A stretch of 16,637 nt of DNA from an uncultured Collinsella sp. Lineage in GTDB: Bacteria > Actinomycetota > Coriobacteriia > Coriobacteriales > Coriobacteriaceae. The notes below the pieces were generated by a model. The model was not told where the DNA came from. It saw only the letters and a list, made by a program, of their open reading frames with translations, and did not search any database. How positions within the stretch are numbered: the first letter of the stretch is position 1; the number at the start of each line of letters is the position of its first letter. The translations under genes and the position numbers were made by a program. This document shows, in pieces, positions 7,829 through 15,256 of this stretch. The stretch spans positions 1 to 16,637 of the forward strand of contig CAUBGU010000030.1 in the NCBI GenBank assembly GCA_958435545.1, written 5' to 3'.

Positions 7829-8551
7829 TTAATCCTCCTGATAGACGAGCGTGCCGACGGGCTCACCCGAAAGCGCGCGCTTGACGGTGTCCTCGCCATC
7901 GATGTTGAGGACCAAAATCGGCATACGGTTGTCCTGGCACAGTGCCGTAGCCGTGGAATCCATAACCTGCAGACCGCGGACGAGAACCTCGTGATAGGTA
8001 ATCTTGTCAAAACGGACGGCATCGGCGCACTTGACGGGATCCTTATCGTAGATGCCGTCAACCTTGGTGGCTTTAATCAGAATCTCGGCGCCGATCTCAC
8101 ACGCACGAAGAGCCGCGGCGGTGTCGGTCGTAAAGTACGGATTGCCCGAACCGGCGGCAAAAATAACGACGTTGCCCTTGGAAAGGTGGTTGATGGCGCG
8201 ACGGCGAATATAGGGCTCGCAGATCTCGTTCATCTGGATAGCGCTCATCACGCGGCAGGGAACATCGTTATGCTCGAAGGCATCCTGCAGGGCGAGCGCG
8301 TTCATAACGGTTGCCAGCATGCCCATGTAGTCGGCCTGAGCACGCTCCATGCCACCGGCAGCGCCTGCCATGCCGCGGAAAATATTGCCGCCGCCGACAA
8401 CGACGCCGACCTCATGGCCAACGGCTAGCAGCTCCTTGACCTGCTTGGCAAGATGGTCGGTAACCTTGGGGTCGATGCCATATTGGCCGTCGCCCATCAG
8501 TGCTTCGCCGGAAAGCTTAAGAAGCACGCGTTTATATCGGATGTCGGACAA
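7829..8551 (-). CDS. pyrH: uridylate kinase (UMP kinase)
   Basis: Hexameric bacterial UMP kinase of the amino-acid kinase fold, converting UMP and ATP to UDP. It has 240 aa, the usual length. Features are KLSGEAL with K12 near the N-terminus, the glycine loop GGGNIFRG at 53-60, [13 protein letters not shown] at 141-153, and [10 protein letters not shown] at 163-172 in the nucleotide-binding half. The start is a TTG at 8551 preceded by AGGAGG with a 6-nt spacer; no in-frame ATG or GTG would restore the conserved N-terminus. First gene of the run that continues to proS. I see no clearly recognisable sigma-70 promoter in the 117 bp between it and tsf, so read-through or a weak promoter is possible. 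Confidence 0.96.
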   Translation of the reverse strand: MSDIRYKRVLLKLSGEALMGDGQYGIDPKVTDHLAKQVKELLAVGHEVGVVVGGGNIFRGMAGAAGGMERAQADYMGMLATVMNALALQDAFEHNDVPCRVMSAIQMNEICEPYIRRRAINHLSKGNVVIFAAGSGNPYFTTDTAAALRACEIGAEILIKATKVDGIYDKDPVKCADAVRFDKITYHEVLVRGLQVMDSTATALCQDNRMPILVLNIDGEDTVKRALSGEPVGTLVYQED

Positions 8552-8591
8552 AGCGATCCTCCTTTAATTAGACTCTCAATATGATATCAAA

Positions 8592-8607
8592 GGCTCTGAT
8601 AAGAGCC
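8592..8607 (-). other. small hairpin in the pyrH upstream region
   Basis: A perfect 6-bp stem (8592-8597 with 8602-8607) with a 4-nt loop, followed on the minus strand by TTTGATATCATATT. It follows the tsf terminator and precedes pyrH. It may be a weak second terminator or part of the pyrH 5' leader; the sequence alone does not decide. Confidence 0.35.
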
Positions 8608-8610
8608 ATG

Positions 8611-8645
8611 AAAAAGCAGGCTGTGAGTAAAACCCACAGCCTGCT
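8611..8645 (-). terminator. intrinsic terminator of rpsB-tsf
   Basis: An 11-bp stem (8615-8625 with 8635-8645) around a 9-nt loop, followed on the minus strand by a T run (8615-8611). It lies 24 bp past the tsf stop codon. It separates rpsB-tsf from pyrH, although some read-through into pyrH is likely given the lack of an obvious promoter there. Confidence 0.8.
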
Positions 8646-8668
8646 CATTACCAGCTACAAGAGCTTAT

Positions 8669-9538
8669 TTACTCGCCACGGACCAGACGGTCAAAGGCAA
8701 CGACGGTAATGGTGTCGCCGAGCTCCTTGGAGACCTGCTCAGCGTACTTCTTGATGGTGAGGGAGCTGTCCTTGATGAACTCCTGCTCGGTGAGCACGGA
8801 CTGCTTGTAGAACTTCTCCAGACGGCCGACAGCCATCTTCTCCTGAATGGCCTCGGGCTTGCCGGACTCGGCAGCCTGAGCCATGTAGATCTGCTTCTCG
8901 TGCTCGACGGTCTCGGCCGGAACCTGATCGCGGGTAGCGCAGATCGGGGCGACGGCGGCAACCTGAAGGGCAACGTCGTGAGCGAAGGTCTTGAAGGACT
9001 CAGCCTGAGCGGTCTCGGCCTTCTCGAAAGCAAACTCGACGAGGACGCCGATCTTACCACCCATGTGGATGTAAGAAGCGAGCGCGCCGTTCTCGGCCTT
9101 GCGGGCAGCGAAGCGGGAGATCTTCATGTTCTCGCCCATGATGTGAATCATCTCGGTGAGCTCGGAGGAAACAGTCTCCTCGCCCATCGGCTTCTCGAGC
9201 AGAGCGTCGACGTCAGCAGGCTCGGTGGTAGCGACAACCTCAGCGACCTTGGAAGCAAAGCCGGTGAACTTGGCGTTGGAGCCAACGAAGTCGGTCTCGC
9301 AGGAGAGCTCGAGCAGAGCGCCGGTCTTGCCATCCTCGGAGACGAACGCGGCAACAGCGCCCTCGTTGGTCTCACGGCCAGCCTTCTTGGCAGCCTTGGC
9401 AAGGCCGTTCTTACGCAGAACGTCGACAGCGGCGTCCATGTCGCCGTCAGCCTCGACGAGAGCCTTCTTGCACTCCATCATCGGGGAGTCGGTCATCTCG
9501 CGGAGCTGCTTGACCATAGCGGCGGTAATCTGGGCCAT
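8669..9538 (-). CDS. tsf: translation elongation factor Ts
   Basis: Nucleotide exchange factor that recharges EF-Tu. It has 289 aa from the ATG at 9538. The N-terminal UBA-like part (about 1-50) includes VKQLREMTDSPMMECKKAL. The core begins with the conserved CETDFVGSN at 80-88, which contains the TDFV motif that contacts EF-Tu, followed by the dimerisation region and the C-terminal helix. The frame opens at a TTG at 9553, but AAAGGA lies 6-7 nt before the ATG at 9538, so the extra five codons are not used. It follows rpsB after 45 bp with no hairpin between, so the two are cotranscribed. Confidence 0.97.
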   Translation of the reverse strand: MAQITAAMVKQLREMTDSPMMECKKALVEADGDMDAAVDVLRKNGLAKAAKKAGRETNEGAVAAFVSEDGKTGALLELSCETDFVGSNAKFTGFASKVAEVVATTEPADVDALLEKPMGEETVSSELTEMIHIMGENMKISRFAARKAENGALASYIHMGGKIGVLVEFAFEKAETAQAESFKTFAHDVALQVAAVAPICATRDQVPAETVEHEKQIYMAQAAESGKPEAIQEKMAVGRLEKFYKQSVLTEQEFIKDSSLTIKKYAEQVSKELGDTITVVAFDRLVRGE

Positions 9539-9583
9539 TGTGGTTCCTTTCAAAGAGATGAAAAAGAATTAACTAAGACTGAT

Positions 9584-10312
9584 TTACTCGGCCTTGGGCT
9601 CAGCGGCCATCTCGGCCTCGGAGACCTGCTCCTTACCAGAGCCAGCGAGGCAGGCGTCAGCCATGAGCTCGCACATAAGGGTGACAGCGGAGATAGCGTC
9701 ATCGTTGCAGGGGATGCCGTACTCGACCTCGTCGGGATCGGAGTTGGTGTCGATCAGGGCGACGACGGGGATGTTCAGGCGCTGAGCCTCCTTGATGGCG
9801 TTCTCCTCGCGCTTGGTGTCGATGACGAAGAGAGCCTGGGGCAGACCCTTCATGTCGCGGGCGCCACCGAGGTTGGTCTGGAGCTTGGTGAGCTCCTTGC
9901 CGAGAACAGCCTGCTCCTTCTTGGGCAGAACAGCCATGCGGCCGTCCTCGACCATGGCCTCGAGCTCCTCCATGCGGTTGATGCGGGAGCGGATGGTGAC
10001 GAAGTTGGTCAGCATACCGCCGAGCCAACGCTGGTTGATATAAGGCATGTTGGCACGCTCAGCAGCGTTCTTGACGGCCTCCTGAGCCTGCTTCTTGGTG
10101 CCGACGAACAGCACGTTGCCGCCCTTGGCGACGTTCTTGACGAAGGTGTAGGCCTGGTCGGCGTCGAGGATGGTCTGCTTGAGGTCGAGGATGTAGATGC
10201 CGTTGCGCTCACCGAAGATGAACGGCTTCATCTTGGGGTTCCAGCGACGGGTCTGGTGACCGAAGTGGCAGCCGGCCTCGAGCAGGGTGCGGATATTAAT
10301 CTTGGTAGCCAT
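9584..10312 (-). CDS. rpsB: 30S ribosomal protein S2
   Basis: Structural protein of the small ribosomal subunit. It has 242 aa, normal for the family. The hallmark blocks are [19 protein letters not shown] at about 10-28, [13 protein letters not shown] at 32-44, [19 protein letters not shown] at about 91-102, and [17 protein letters not shown] in the C-terminal half. The last 20 or so residues are an acidic Ala/Glu-rich tail. The ATG at 10312 is preceded by AGGAGG with a 6-nt spacer. It is transcribed from its own promoter at 10454-10482 after a leader of about 135 nt, and is followed by tsf. Confidence 0.98.
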   Translation of the reverse strand: MATKINIRTLLEAGCHFGHQTRRWNPKMKPFIFGERNGIYILDLKQTILDADQAYTFVKNVAKGGNVLFVGTKKQAQEAVKNAAERANMPYINQRWLGGMLTNFVTIRSRINRMEELEAMVEDGRMAVLPKKEQAVLGKELTKLQTNLGGARDMKGLPQALFVIDTKREENAIKEAQRLNIPVVALIDTNSDPDEVEYGIPCNDDAISAVTLMCELMADACLAGSGKEQVSEAEMAAEPKAE

Positions 10313-10447
10313 GTTAAACCTCCTGTGGTTTGCCTCCGCGCGGGGTCATCCTCCAAAACCAACCCGGACATGTGCTACCAAAGCCCGGGCACCACGGTAT
10401 GAAGTAGCCGCGCGTGCGTGATAAAAACATGTTGCCGTGAAGCAACC
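10313..10447 (-). promoter_or_regulatory. 5' leader of rpsB-tsf mRNA
   Basis: From the predicted start point (about 10447) to the rpsB ATG there are about 135 untranslated bases. Two hairpins can be seen: a 5-bp stem at the extreme 5' end (10431-10435 with 10442-10446), and a GC stem (10363-10367 with 10385-10389). S2 represses its own mRNA in several bacteria, and a structured leader of this size would suit that. I cannot match this one to a described S2 leader class. Confidence 0.4.
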
Positions 10448-10453
10448 CGATGA

Positions 10454-10482
10454 ATGATAGCAGGAATGCTTCTTCCTGCCAA
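10454..10482 (-). promoter_or_regulatory. sigma-70 type promoter for rpsB-tsf
   Basis: On the minus strand, TTGGCA (10482-10477, 5 of 6 consensus) and TATCAT (10459-10454, 5 of 6) are separated by exactly 17 bp. A TG one base before the -10 box makes an extended -10 element. A perfect inverted repeat, GCAGGAA/TTCCTGC (10460-10466 with 10473-10479), fills the spacer and touches both boxes. Confidence 0.75.
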
Positions 10483-10492
10483 CCCGCAATCA

Positions 10493-10513
10493 AAACCACA
10501 CACCTCGGTGCGG
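10493..10513 (-). terminator. weak candidate terminator after xerC
   Basis: Minus-strand CCGCAC and GTGTGG can pair (6 bp, one G-U) around a 6-nt loop and are followed by G/C-free TTTT after the stem. It lies about 20 bp past the xerC stop. The stem is short and the U run brief, so termination would be partial at best. Confidence 0.3.
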
Positions 10514-10531
10514 CGCGGGACGTCCCAGCCA

Positions 10532-11452
10532 CTATTCGCCGCGGGGATGGGCTTGAGCCACGGCACGTTTGAGCCGATCGGGTGTGAGATGCGTGTAAAT
10601 CTGCGTCGTGGACAGGCTCGCATGGCCCAGCAGCTCTTGAACCGAGCGCAGGTCCGCACCCCCCTCGAGCAAGTCGGTCGCAAAGGTATGGCGCATCGCA
10701 TGCGGGGCGATGTCAGCCGGAATGCCGGCGAGCGTCGCCAGCGTATGGAACCGCCGCCGGAGCATCGCGGCGCTCATGCGATTGCCGCGCGCCGATATAA
10801 GCAGCGGATGCGGCCCGGTAGCGAGGTCGCGGCGCTTTGCCCGAGCGAGCAACTCCGGCCTCCCCTCTTCAATATAGAGACGCGTCACATCGAGCGCACG
10901 ACGATACAGAGGAACGATGCGCTCCTTGCTTCCCTTGCCCCACAGGCGCAGCGTGCGCTCGGACCATGAGATGGATTCCACATTGAGCGCCGCAAGCTCT
11001 GAGATGCGGGCACCCGAGGCATAGAGCAGTTCGAGCATCGCCGCATCGCGCAGTCCCGCGGGCGTCGAGGTATCAGGCGTCTTGAGCAGCGCCTCGACCT
11101 GCTGGGTCGTAAGGACGCCCGGCAGGTCACGCGGCAGCTTGGGCGATGCGATCGCCGAGACCGCATCGCCCTCGACAATCCCCTCGGCAGCCATCCAGCG
11201 ATAGAGAGATCGGATAGCCGACAGGTGCGCCGCAAGCGTTCGGGGAGCCACCTGCTCACGCGAAAGCTCGGCAAGATAGCGACGAATGGTGCGCACGTCG
11301 GCAGCGAAAGCATCGATATCCTCGCGCTCGCACCAAGCAGCAAAGCGCTCCAGTCTCGAGCCATAGGCCGTCACCGTATTGGGAGAAAGCCCCTCAACGC
11401 GTGCGATATAGGCGATAAAAGAGTCGACGGTGTCGTACAGGTCAAAGGCTAT
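10532..11452 (-). CDS. xerC: tyrosine recombinase XerC/XerD family; start codon non-canonical or unresolved
   Basis: Site-specific recombinase, probably acting at the chromosomal dif site to resolve dimers. The catalytic set is complete. Numbered from an ATA codon at 11452 these are R149 (SGARISEL), K173 (GKGSKER), H251 and R254 (HAMRHT), H277 (LGHASLSTTQ) and Y286. They nearly coincide with E. coli XerD R148, K172, R247, H270 and Y279. The first ATG/GTG/TTG in this frame is a GTG at 11374 (280 aa), which has no good ribosome binding site and removes the first helix of the core-binding domain. The codons from 11452 encode a typical XerC/D N-terminus (DTVDSFIAYIARVEGLSPNT). ATA at 11452 has GGAGG 9 nt upstream and overlaps the trmFO stop. 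A CTG at 11440 is the other option. The trmFO-xerC order is the Bacillus codV arrangement, hence xerC rather than xerD. Confidence 0.88.
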   Translation of the reverse strand: MAFDLYDTVDSFIAYIARVEGLSPNTVTAYGSRLERFAAWCEREDIDAFAADVRTIRRYLAELSREQVAPRTLAAHLSAIRSLYRWMAAEGIVEGDAVSAIASPKLPRDLPGVLTTQQVEALLKTPDTSTPAGLRDAAMLELLYASGARISELAALNVESISWSERTLRLWGKGSKERIVPLYRRALDVTRLYIEEGRPELLARAKRRDLATGPHPLLISARGNRMSAAMLRRRFHTLATLAGIPADIAPHAMRHTFATDLLEGGADLRSVQELLGHASLSTTQIYTHLTPDRLKRAVAQAHPRGE

Positions 11453-12786
11453 GACCGGTCGCCTCCAAACAAGTCGGAACGTGTGGCCAAGTAGGCATCG
11501 AGGGCCTCGAGCGCACGGTCCGCATAGGCCTGATAGCGGTCGCGCTTGCTGCGGCGCTTACCGTCCTCGAGCGGCGGCACCAGGCCAAAATTAACATGCA
11601 TGGGCTGATAGCCCACGGTGGCAGGATCGGTCGCATAGCCCACGAGCGCACCTAGGGCGCCCACGCGGGGCAACTCGACGGAATCGGCACCGATAGCCTC
11701 TGCATAGGTGTTGAGCGCCGCGAGCAGACCGGTCGCCACGGCTTCCATGTACCCCTCGGTGCCGGTGATCTGACCGGCCAGGCGCACGCCGGTACCAGGC
11801 ACGGCAAAGGTGCCATCGAGCACGTGCGGGGCGTCGACAAAGGTATTACGGTGCATGACACCGTAGCGGAAGAACTCAGCGTTCTCCAGGCCCGGCACCA
11901 TATGGAAGACGCGCTTCTGCTCGCCAAAGGTCAGGTTGGTCTGGAAGCCCACCAGGTTATAGGCGGTCTTCTCCTTGTTCTCGGCACGCAGCTGAATCGC
12001 CGCCCAAGGGCGACGTCCGGCACGCGGGTCGGTGAGGCCGACGGGCTTCATGGCGCCAAAGCGAATGGCGTCCTTGCCGGTGCGCGCAACCTCCTCGGCA
12101 GGCTGGCAGGCCTGGAACAGATCGCCGCCCTCAAAGTCCTTGAGCACCACGCGGTCGGCCGTGGTGAGCGCCTCGATAAAGGCCTCGTACTCCTCCTTGT
12201 TGAGCGGAGCGTTGAGATAGTCGCCGCTCCCCTGCTCCTCGTAGCGCGACTGCGAAAACAGCACGTCCATATCGAGCGTGGAGGCATCGACGATCGGCGC
12301 CGCGGCATCGAAGAACGCAAGGGCGTCGCCACCGACGAGCTTCATGACCTCTTCGCTCAGCGCCGGTGAACACAGCGGGCCCGCGGCAATGACCACGTGG
12401 CCCTCGGGGATCTGGGTGACCTCGCCGTGAACGACCTCGATATTGGGGCGGGCGGCAACCTCAGCCTCGACGAGCTCGGAAAACTTGACGCGGTCGACCG
12501 CCAAGGCACCACCGGCGGGAACAGCGGCGCGATGGGCGCAATCGAGCAGGACTGAACCCATGCGCTCAAGCTCGGCCTTCAGCAAACCAGCCGCAGAATC
12601 CGGACGGGTCGACTTAAACGAATTGGAGCAGACGAGCTCTGCCAGGTGATCGGTATGGTGGGCCGGGGAGCTCACCTGGGGGCGCATCTCGCACAGCTTT
12701 ACGGCAAACCCGCGGTCTGCCAGCTGGATCGCGCACTCCGAACCCGCCAGACCGCCACCGATAACCGTCACCTGATCGAACTGCAT
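11449..12786 (-). CDS. trmFO: folate-dependent tRNA (uracil-54-C5)-methyltransferase TrmFO
   Basis: FAD enzyme that methylates U54 of tRNA to m5U, using methylenetetrahydrofolate rather than SAM. It has 445 aa from the ATG at 12786. The N-terminal dinucleotide fold has VIGGGLAGSE at 8-17. C53 in LVCSNSFKS and C227 in FQACQPAEE are the two cysteines of the family (C53 and C226 in B. subtilis). Further family blocks are FGAMKPVGL, FRYGVMHRNT and AGQITGTEGY. An in-frame TTG at 12792 would add two residues, but the AAAGG site lies only about 3 nt from it and 9 nt from the ATG, and the C53 numbering also supports the ATG. It sits 14 bp after dprA and its stop overlaps the presumed xerC start. The gene between dprA and trmFO in Bacillus, topA, is absent. 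Confidence 0.95.
   Translation of the reverse strand: MQFDQVTVIGGGLAGSECAIQLADRGFAVKLCEMRPQVSSPAHHTDHLAELVCSNSFKSTRPDSAAGLLKAELERMGSVLLDCAHRAAVPAGGALAVDRVKFSELVEAEVAARPNIEVVHGEVTQIPEGHVVIAAGPLCSPALSEEVMKLVGGDALAFFDAAAPIVDASTLDMDVLFSQSRYEEQGSGDYLNAPLNKEEYEAFIEALTTADRVVLKDFEGGDLFQACQPAEEVARTGKDAIRFGAMKPVGLTDPRAGRRPWAAIQLRAENKEKTAYNLVGFQTNLTFGEQKRVFHMVPGLENAEFFRYGVMHRNTFVDAPHVLDGTFAVPGTGVRLAGQITGTEGYMEAVATGLLAALNTYAEAIGADSVELPRVGALGALVGYATDPATVGYQPMHVNFGLVPPLEDGKRRSKRDRYQAYADRALEALDAYLATRSDLFGGDRS
11462..11466 (-). promoter_or_regulatory. ribosome binding site upstream of the presumed xerC start
   Basis: GGAGG on the minus strand, inside the last codons of trmFO, with a 9-nt spacer to ATA at 11452. 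No ATG, GTG or TTG in the xerC frame lies within reach. Its presence at this place argues that initiation happens at or close to the trmFO stop. Confidence 0.5.
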
Positions 12787-12800
12787 CTGCAAACACCTTT

Positions 12801-13736
12801 CTAATTGACACGTTTTCCATTGTGACCGAAGGGCGTCTGGGCGTGAAGGGCAAACTTGGAGGGCGCATACCTTCCATCCATCATGTGCTCGATAAGGCCC
12901 TCGAGTTCAAGCGAACCCAAGAGTTTGAGTACGCCGACAGCATCGAGTGAGACGAGCGCCGCGATGTCGTCGACCTTGAGCGGAGAGGCGATGAGCGCAT
13001 GCATCACGGTCTGCTGTGTTGGATTCAGGTCGGCAATGCCGGGAGCATCGGGGCGCGAGTAGCGCAGGGTGCCGTATATGCGAGAGATAGCCATCTCGAT
13101 GGACTCCTCGTCGACAATGCAGCAGGCACCGTTCGCAATGAGGTAATTCGTGCCACGCGACTCGGGCGATAGGATCGACCCCGGCACGGCAAGAAGTTCG
13201 CGCCCCAAATCCATAGCAGCCTCAGCTGTAGAAAACGTCCCGGAAGGCATACCCGCCTCGGATACAAAGAGGGCTTGCGACAGGGCCGCGATCACGCGAT
13301 TGCGGCGCGGAAAGGCAAACTTGCGCGGACCCATGCCCCACGGAGAGATCGACACGACCGCGCCGCCCGTATCGAGCGTGCGCGTAATAAGCCCCGCGCT
13401 CGAACGCGGGTAGACCACGTCGGCGCCCGTCCCCAGCACCACGACGTGTTTGCCGCCGGCGTTGACCGCAGCCCAACCCGAGGCCTGGTCACAACCAACC
13501 GCGCCGCCCGAAACTACCGTCACTCCCGCCTCAACCGCCACCTTTGCCGCAAGCTCTGCCACGGCAAGACCATACGGCGAGGCCTTGCGCGCGCCGATGA
13601 TGGAGAGCGCGGGTGTCGAAAGCACCTCGGGATTGCCGCGCACATAAAGCGTCTGGGGTACATCAGAAAGCTCCAAAACGGTCTCGGGATACAACGCATC
13701 ACCTGGATGCAGCTCAAAGGTCCCCTCGGCCATCAT
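12801..13736 (-). CDS. dprA: DNA-processing protein DprA (Smf), SAM-less variant
   Basis: Single-stranded DNA binding protein that loads RecA during transformation and recombination. It has 311 aa from the ATG at 13736. The Rossmann core spans about 38-222: IIGARKAS (46-53), VVLGTGADVVYP (99-110), RKFAFPRRNRVIAALS (138-153), SGTFSTAEAAMDLGRE and VPGSI. A C-terminal winged-helix domain follows at about 235-295. Two oddities stand out. The SAM/HhH domain found at the N-terminus of many DprAs is missing, so the protein starts almost directly at the core. The loop that usually reads SGLAxGID..AH is SGGAVGCDQASGWAA (76-90). Upstream open frame to 13892 is only shadow of comM. The ATG forms an ATGA overlap with the comM stop, with AAGGAGG 5 nt upstream; a second ATG at 13733 is equally possible. 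Confidence 0.93.
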   Translation of the reverse strand: MMAEGTFELHPGDALYPETVLELSDVPQTLYVRGNPEVLSTPALSIIGARKASPYGLAVAELAAKVAVEAGVTVVSGGAVGCDQASGWAAVNAGGKHVVVLGTGADVVYPRSSAGLITRTLDTGGAVVSISPWGMGPRKFAFPRRNRVIAALSQALFVSEAGMPSGTFSTAEAAMDLGRELLAVPGSILSPESRGTNYLIANGACCIVDEESIEMAISRIYGTLRYSRPDAPGIADLNPTQQTVMHALIASPLKVDDIAALVSLDAVGVLKLLGSLELEGLIEHMMDGRYAPSKFALHAQTPFGHNGKRVN

Positions 13737-15256
13737 TGGTCCCTCCTTCCCTGGTACATCGCCGCCTCGAGCACGTGATCCTGCGTCACTTGCTCGCTCT
13801 CGGCGACGTCTGCAATCGTGCGCGCAATGCGAACCAAGCGCACGATGCCGCGGCCCGTGAGATGCGTGCGTTTGGACAGACCGAGCACACACTTCTCCGC
13901 CGCATCATCGAGCTCAAAGGTCGAAACGACGCCGTCAATGGACCGTGTCTCGTCATCCTCGGCCTCGGCATCCGCATCGTCCATACGGGACTCGCGCCAG
14001 GCGCGAAAGGCGCGACCGCGCACAACGTAGTCACGTAACTCGGCCGACGACATACCCTCCGCGCCCTCGATAATCACCTGAGGGTCGGGACGGGTCACAT
14101 CGATCATCATGTCGATACGGTCGGCCAAAGGACCGCGCAGTTTAGACCGATAGCGCTCGACCATCGCCGCCGAGCAGCGACACGGTACCTCGCGATCGCC
14201 CAAAAAGCCGCAGGGGCAGGGATTGCTCGCAGCCAGCAGCTGAAAGCGCGACGGGAAGGAAAAAGCCCCGTCGACGCGTACGATCCTGACGTAGCCGCGT
14301 TCGATAGGCTGACGCAGCGTCTGCAGCACACCCGTGGGAAACTCGGCAAGCTCGTCCAAAAATAGCACGCCGCCATGAGCAAGGCTGATCTCACCCGGGT
14401 GCACCGGGCGTCCGCCGCCGATAAGGCCTGCGGTCGAAATACTGTGATGGGGACTGCGGAAGGGCCGGTGCCCCGCCAACAAGCCATCAATGTTCTCGCC
14501 CAAAACCGAATGGATGCACAGCGCCTCCTGTTGATCCTCGACGGAAAGCTCGGGCAGGATGCCGGTCATACGGCGTGCGAGCATCGTCTTGCCCGATCCC
14601 GGGGACCCAATCATGAGCAAGCCGAGTTCTCCTGCCGCCGCAAGCGCCATGCCGCGTTTAGCGACTTCCTGCCCCAGCACGTCTGCATAGTCGAGCTCGG
14701 GCTCAAAGGTCGCCTCGACACCCTCGGAATCCAAGTAGTGCCGTGCGGCATCGCCCATGCCGTGAGCAAGCTGAGACAGATGGTCGATAAAGCCGCAATC
14801 CACGCCCGCGAGTGGCACATGCTGGTCGGACCTGCCGGCGATAAAAGACAGCCCCATGTCGCGAGCCAATAGCTGAAACGCCACCTCGCCTTTGACAGGA
14901 AGCACCGTGCCGTCCAAGCCGAGCTCGCCGGCGATAAGACAACGATCGAGGTTGTCGCGGGGAATCTGACCATCGGCCGCTAGAACCGCGATGGCGATGG
15001 GCAGATCAAAGCCGCTACCGGTCTTGCGAATATCGCCGGGCGCCAGATTGACCGTAATGCCCGAGCGCGGGATCTCAAAGCCGGCCGAGCGCATCGCACA
15101 GCGAATACGACCACGTGACTCCATCACCTCCATACTCGGGATGCCGAGCATCTGAATGCCCGGAACGCCGCCGGCAAGCGAGACCTCGACCGTGACGTGA
15201 ATCGCCTCGACACCGCGGATGCAGGCCGCGTGAACGGCAAACGTCTCGAACGCCAT
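13733..15256 (-). CDS. comM: YifB/ComM family Mg-chelatase-like AAA+ ATPase
   Basis: Hexameric AAA+ branch-migration helicase, which in Vibrio widens heteroduplex during natural transformation. It has 507 aa from the ATG at 15256, the normal length. The ChlI/Lon-type N-terminal domain covers about 1-170 and includes SGITVNLAPGDIRKTG and DLPIAIAVLAA. Walker A GSPGSGKT is at 217-224, Walker B VLFLDE at 297-302, and sensor-like ASNPCPCG at 343-350. The family's four cysteines C347, C349, C359 and C361 form a probable zinc site. An acidic linker (about 424-440) precedes the C-terminal lid, which is also typical. The long upstream frame to 15454 overlaps yraN and is not used. The start overlaps the yraN stop (ATGA), with AGGTG 5 nt upstream; the end overlaps dprA by 4 nt. 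Adjacency to dprA supports a recombination role. Confidence 0.94.
   Translation of the reverse strand: MAFETFAVHAACIRGVEAIHVTVEVSLAGGVPGIQMLGIPSMEVMESRGRIRCAMRSAGFEIPRSGITVNLAPGDIRKTGSGFDLPIAIAVLAADGQIPRDNLDRCLIAGELGLDGTVLPVKGEVAFQLLARDMGLSFIAGRSDQHVPLAGVDCGFIDHLSQLAHGMGDAARHYLDSEGVEATFEPELDYADVLGQEVAKRGMALAAAGELGLLMIGSPGSGKTMLARRMTGILPELSVEDQQEALCIHSVLGENIDGLLAGHRPFRSPHHSISTAGLIGGGRPVHPGEISLAHGGVLFLDELAEFPTGVLQTLRQPIERGYVRIVRVDGAFSFPSRFQLLAASNPCPCGFLGDREVPCRCSAAMVERYRSKLRGPLADRIDMMIDVTRPDPQVIIEGAEGMSSAELRDYVVRGRAFRAWRESRMDDADAEAEDDETRSIDGVVSTFELDDAAEKCVLGLSKRTHLTGRGIVRLVRIARTIADVAESEQVTQDHVLEAAMYQGRRDQ

Noticed and set aside
8552..8591. Possible pyrH promoter (TTGATA and TAATTA)
   Set aside because: The spacing is only about 14 bp and no alternative pair in this AT-rich stretch has both boxes at 16-18 bp.
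10314..10349. 11-codon frame ([11 protein letters not shown]) ending one base before the rpsB ATG
   Set aside because: Its GGAGG almost touches its ATG, which is too close for normal initiation, and the peptide has no features. It most likely exists because the rpsB ribosome binding site is embedded there.
8900..10402. 500-codon plus-strand open frame across tsf and rpsB
   Set aside because: It is antisense to tsf and rpsB, Leu/Gly/Asp-rich and lacks motifs; a codon-bias shadow.
11449..11560. Programmed frameshift producing a TrmFO-XerC fusion
   Set aside because: The xerC frame is open back into trmFO, but I found no slippery heptamer in the overlap, and both proteins have normal separate family lengths.
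13737..13892. N-terminal extension of dprA (52 codons) that might supply the missing SAM domain
   Set aside because: The translation is Arg/His/Ser-rich, overlaps the C-terminus of comM and has no SAM-like pattern; the ATGA overlap start has a strong ribosome binding site.
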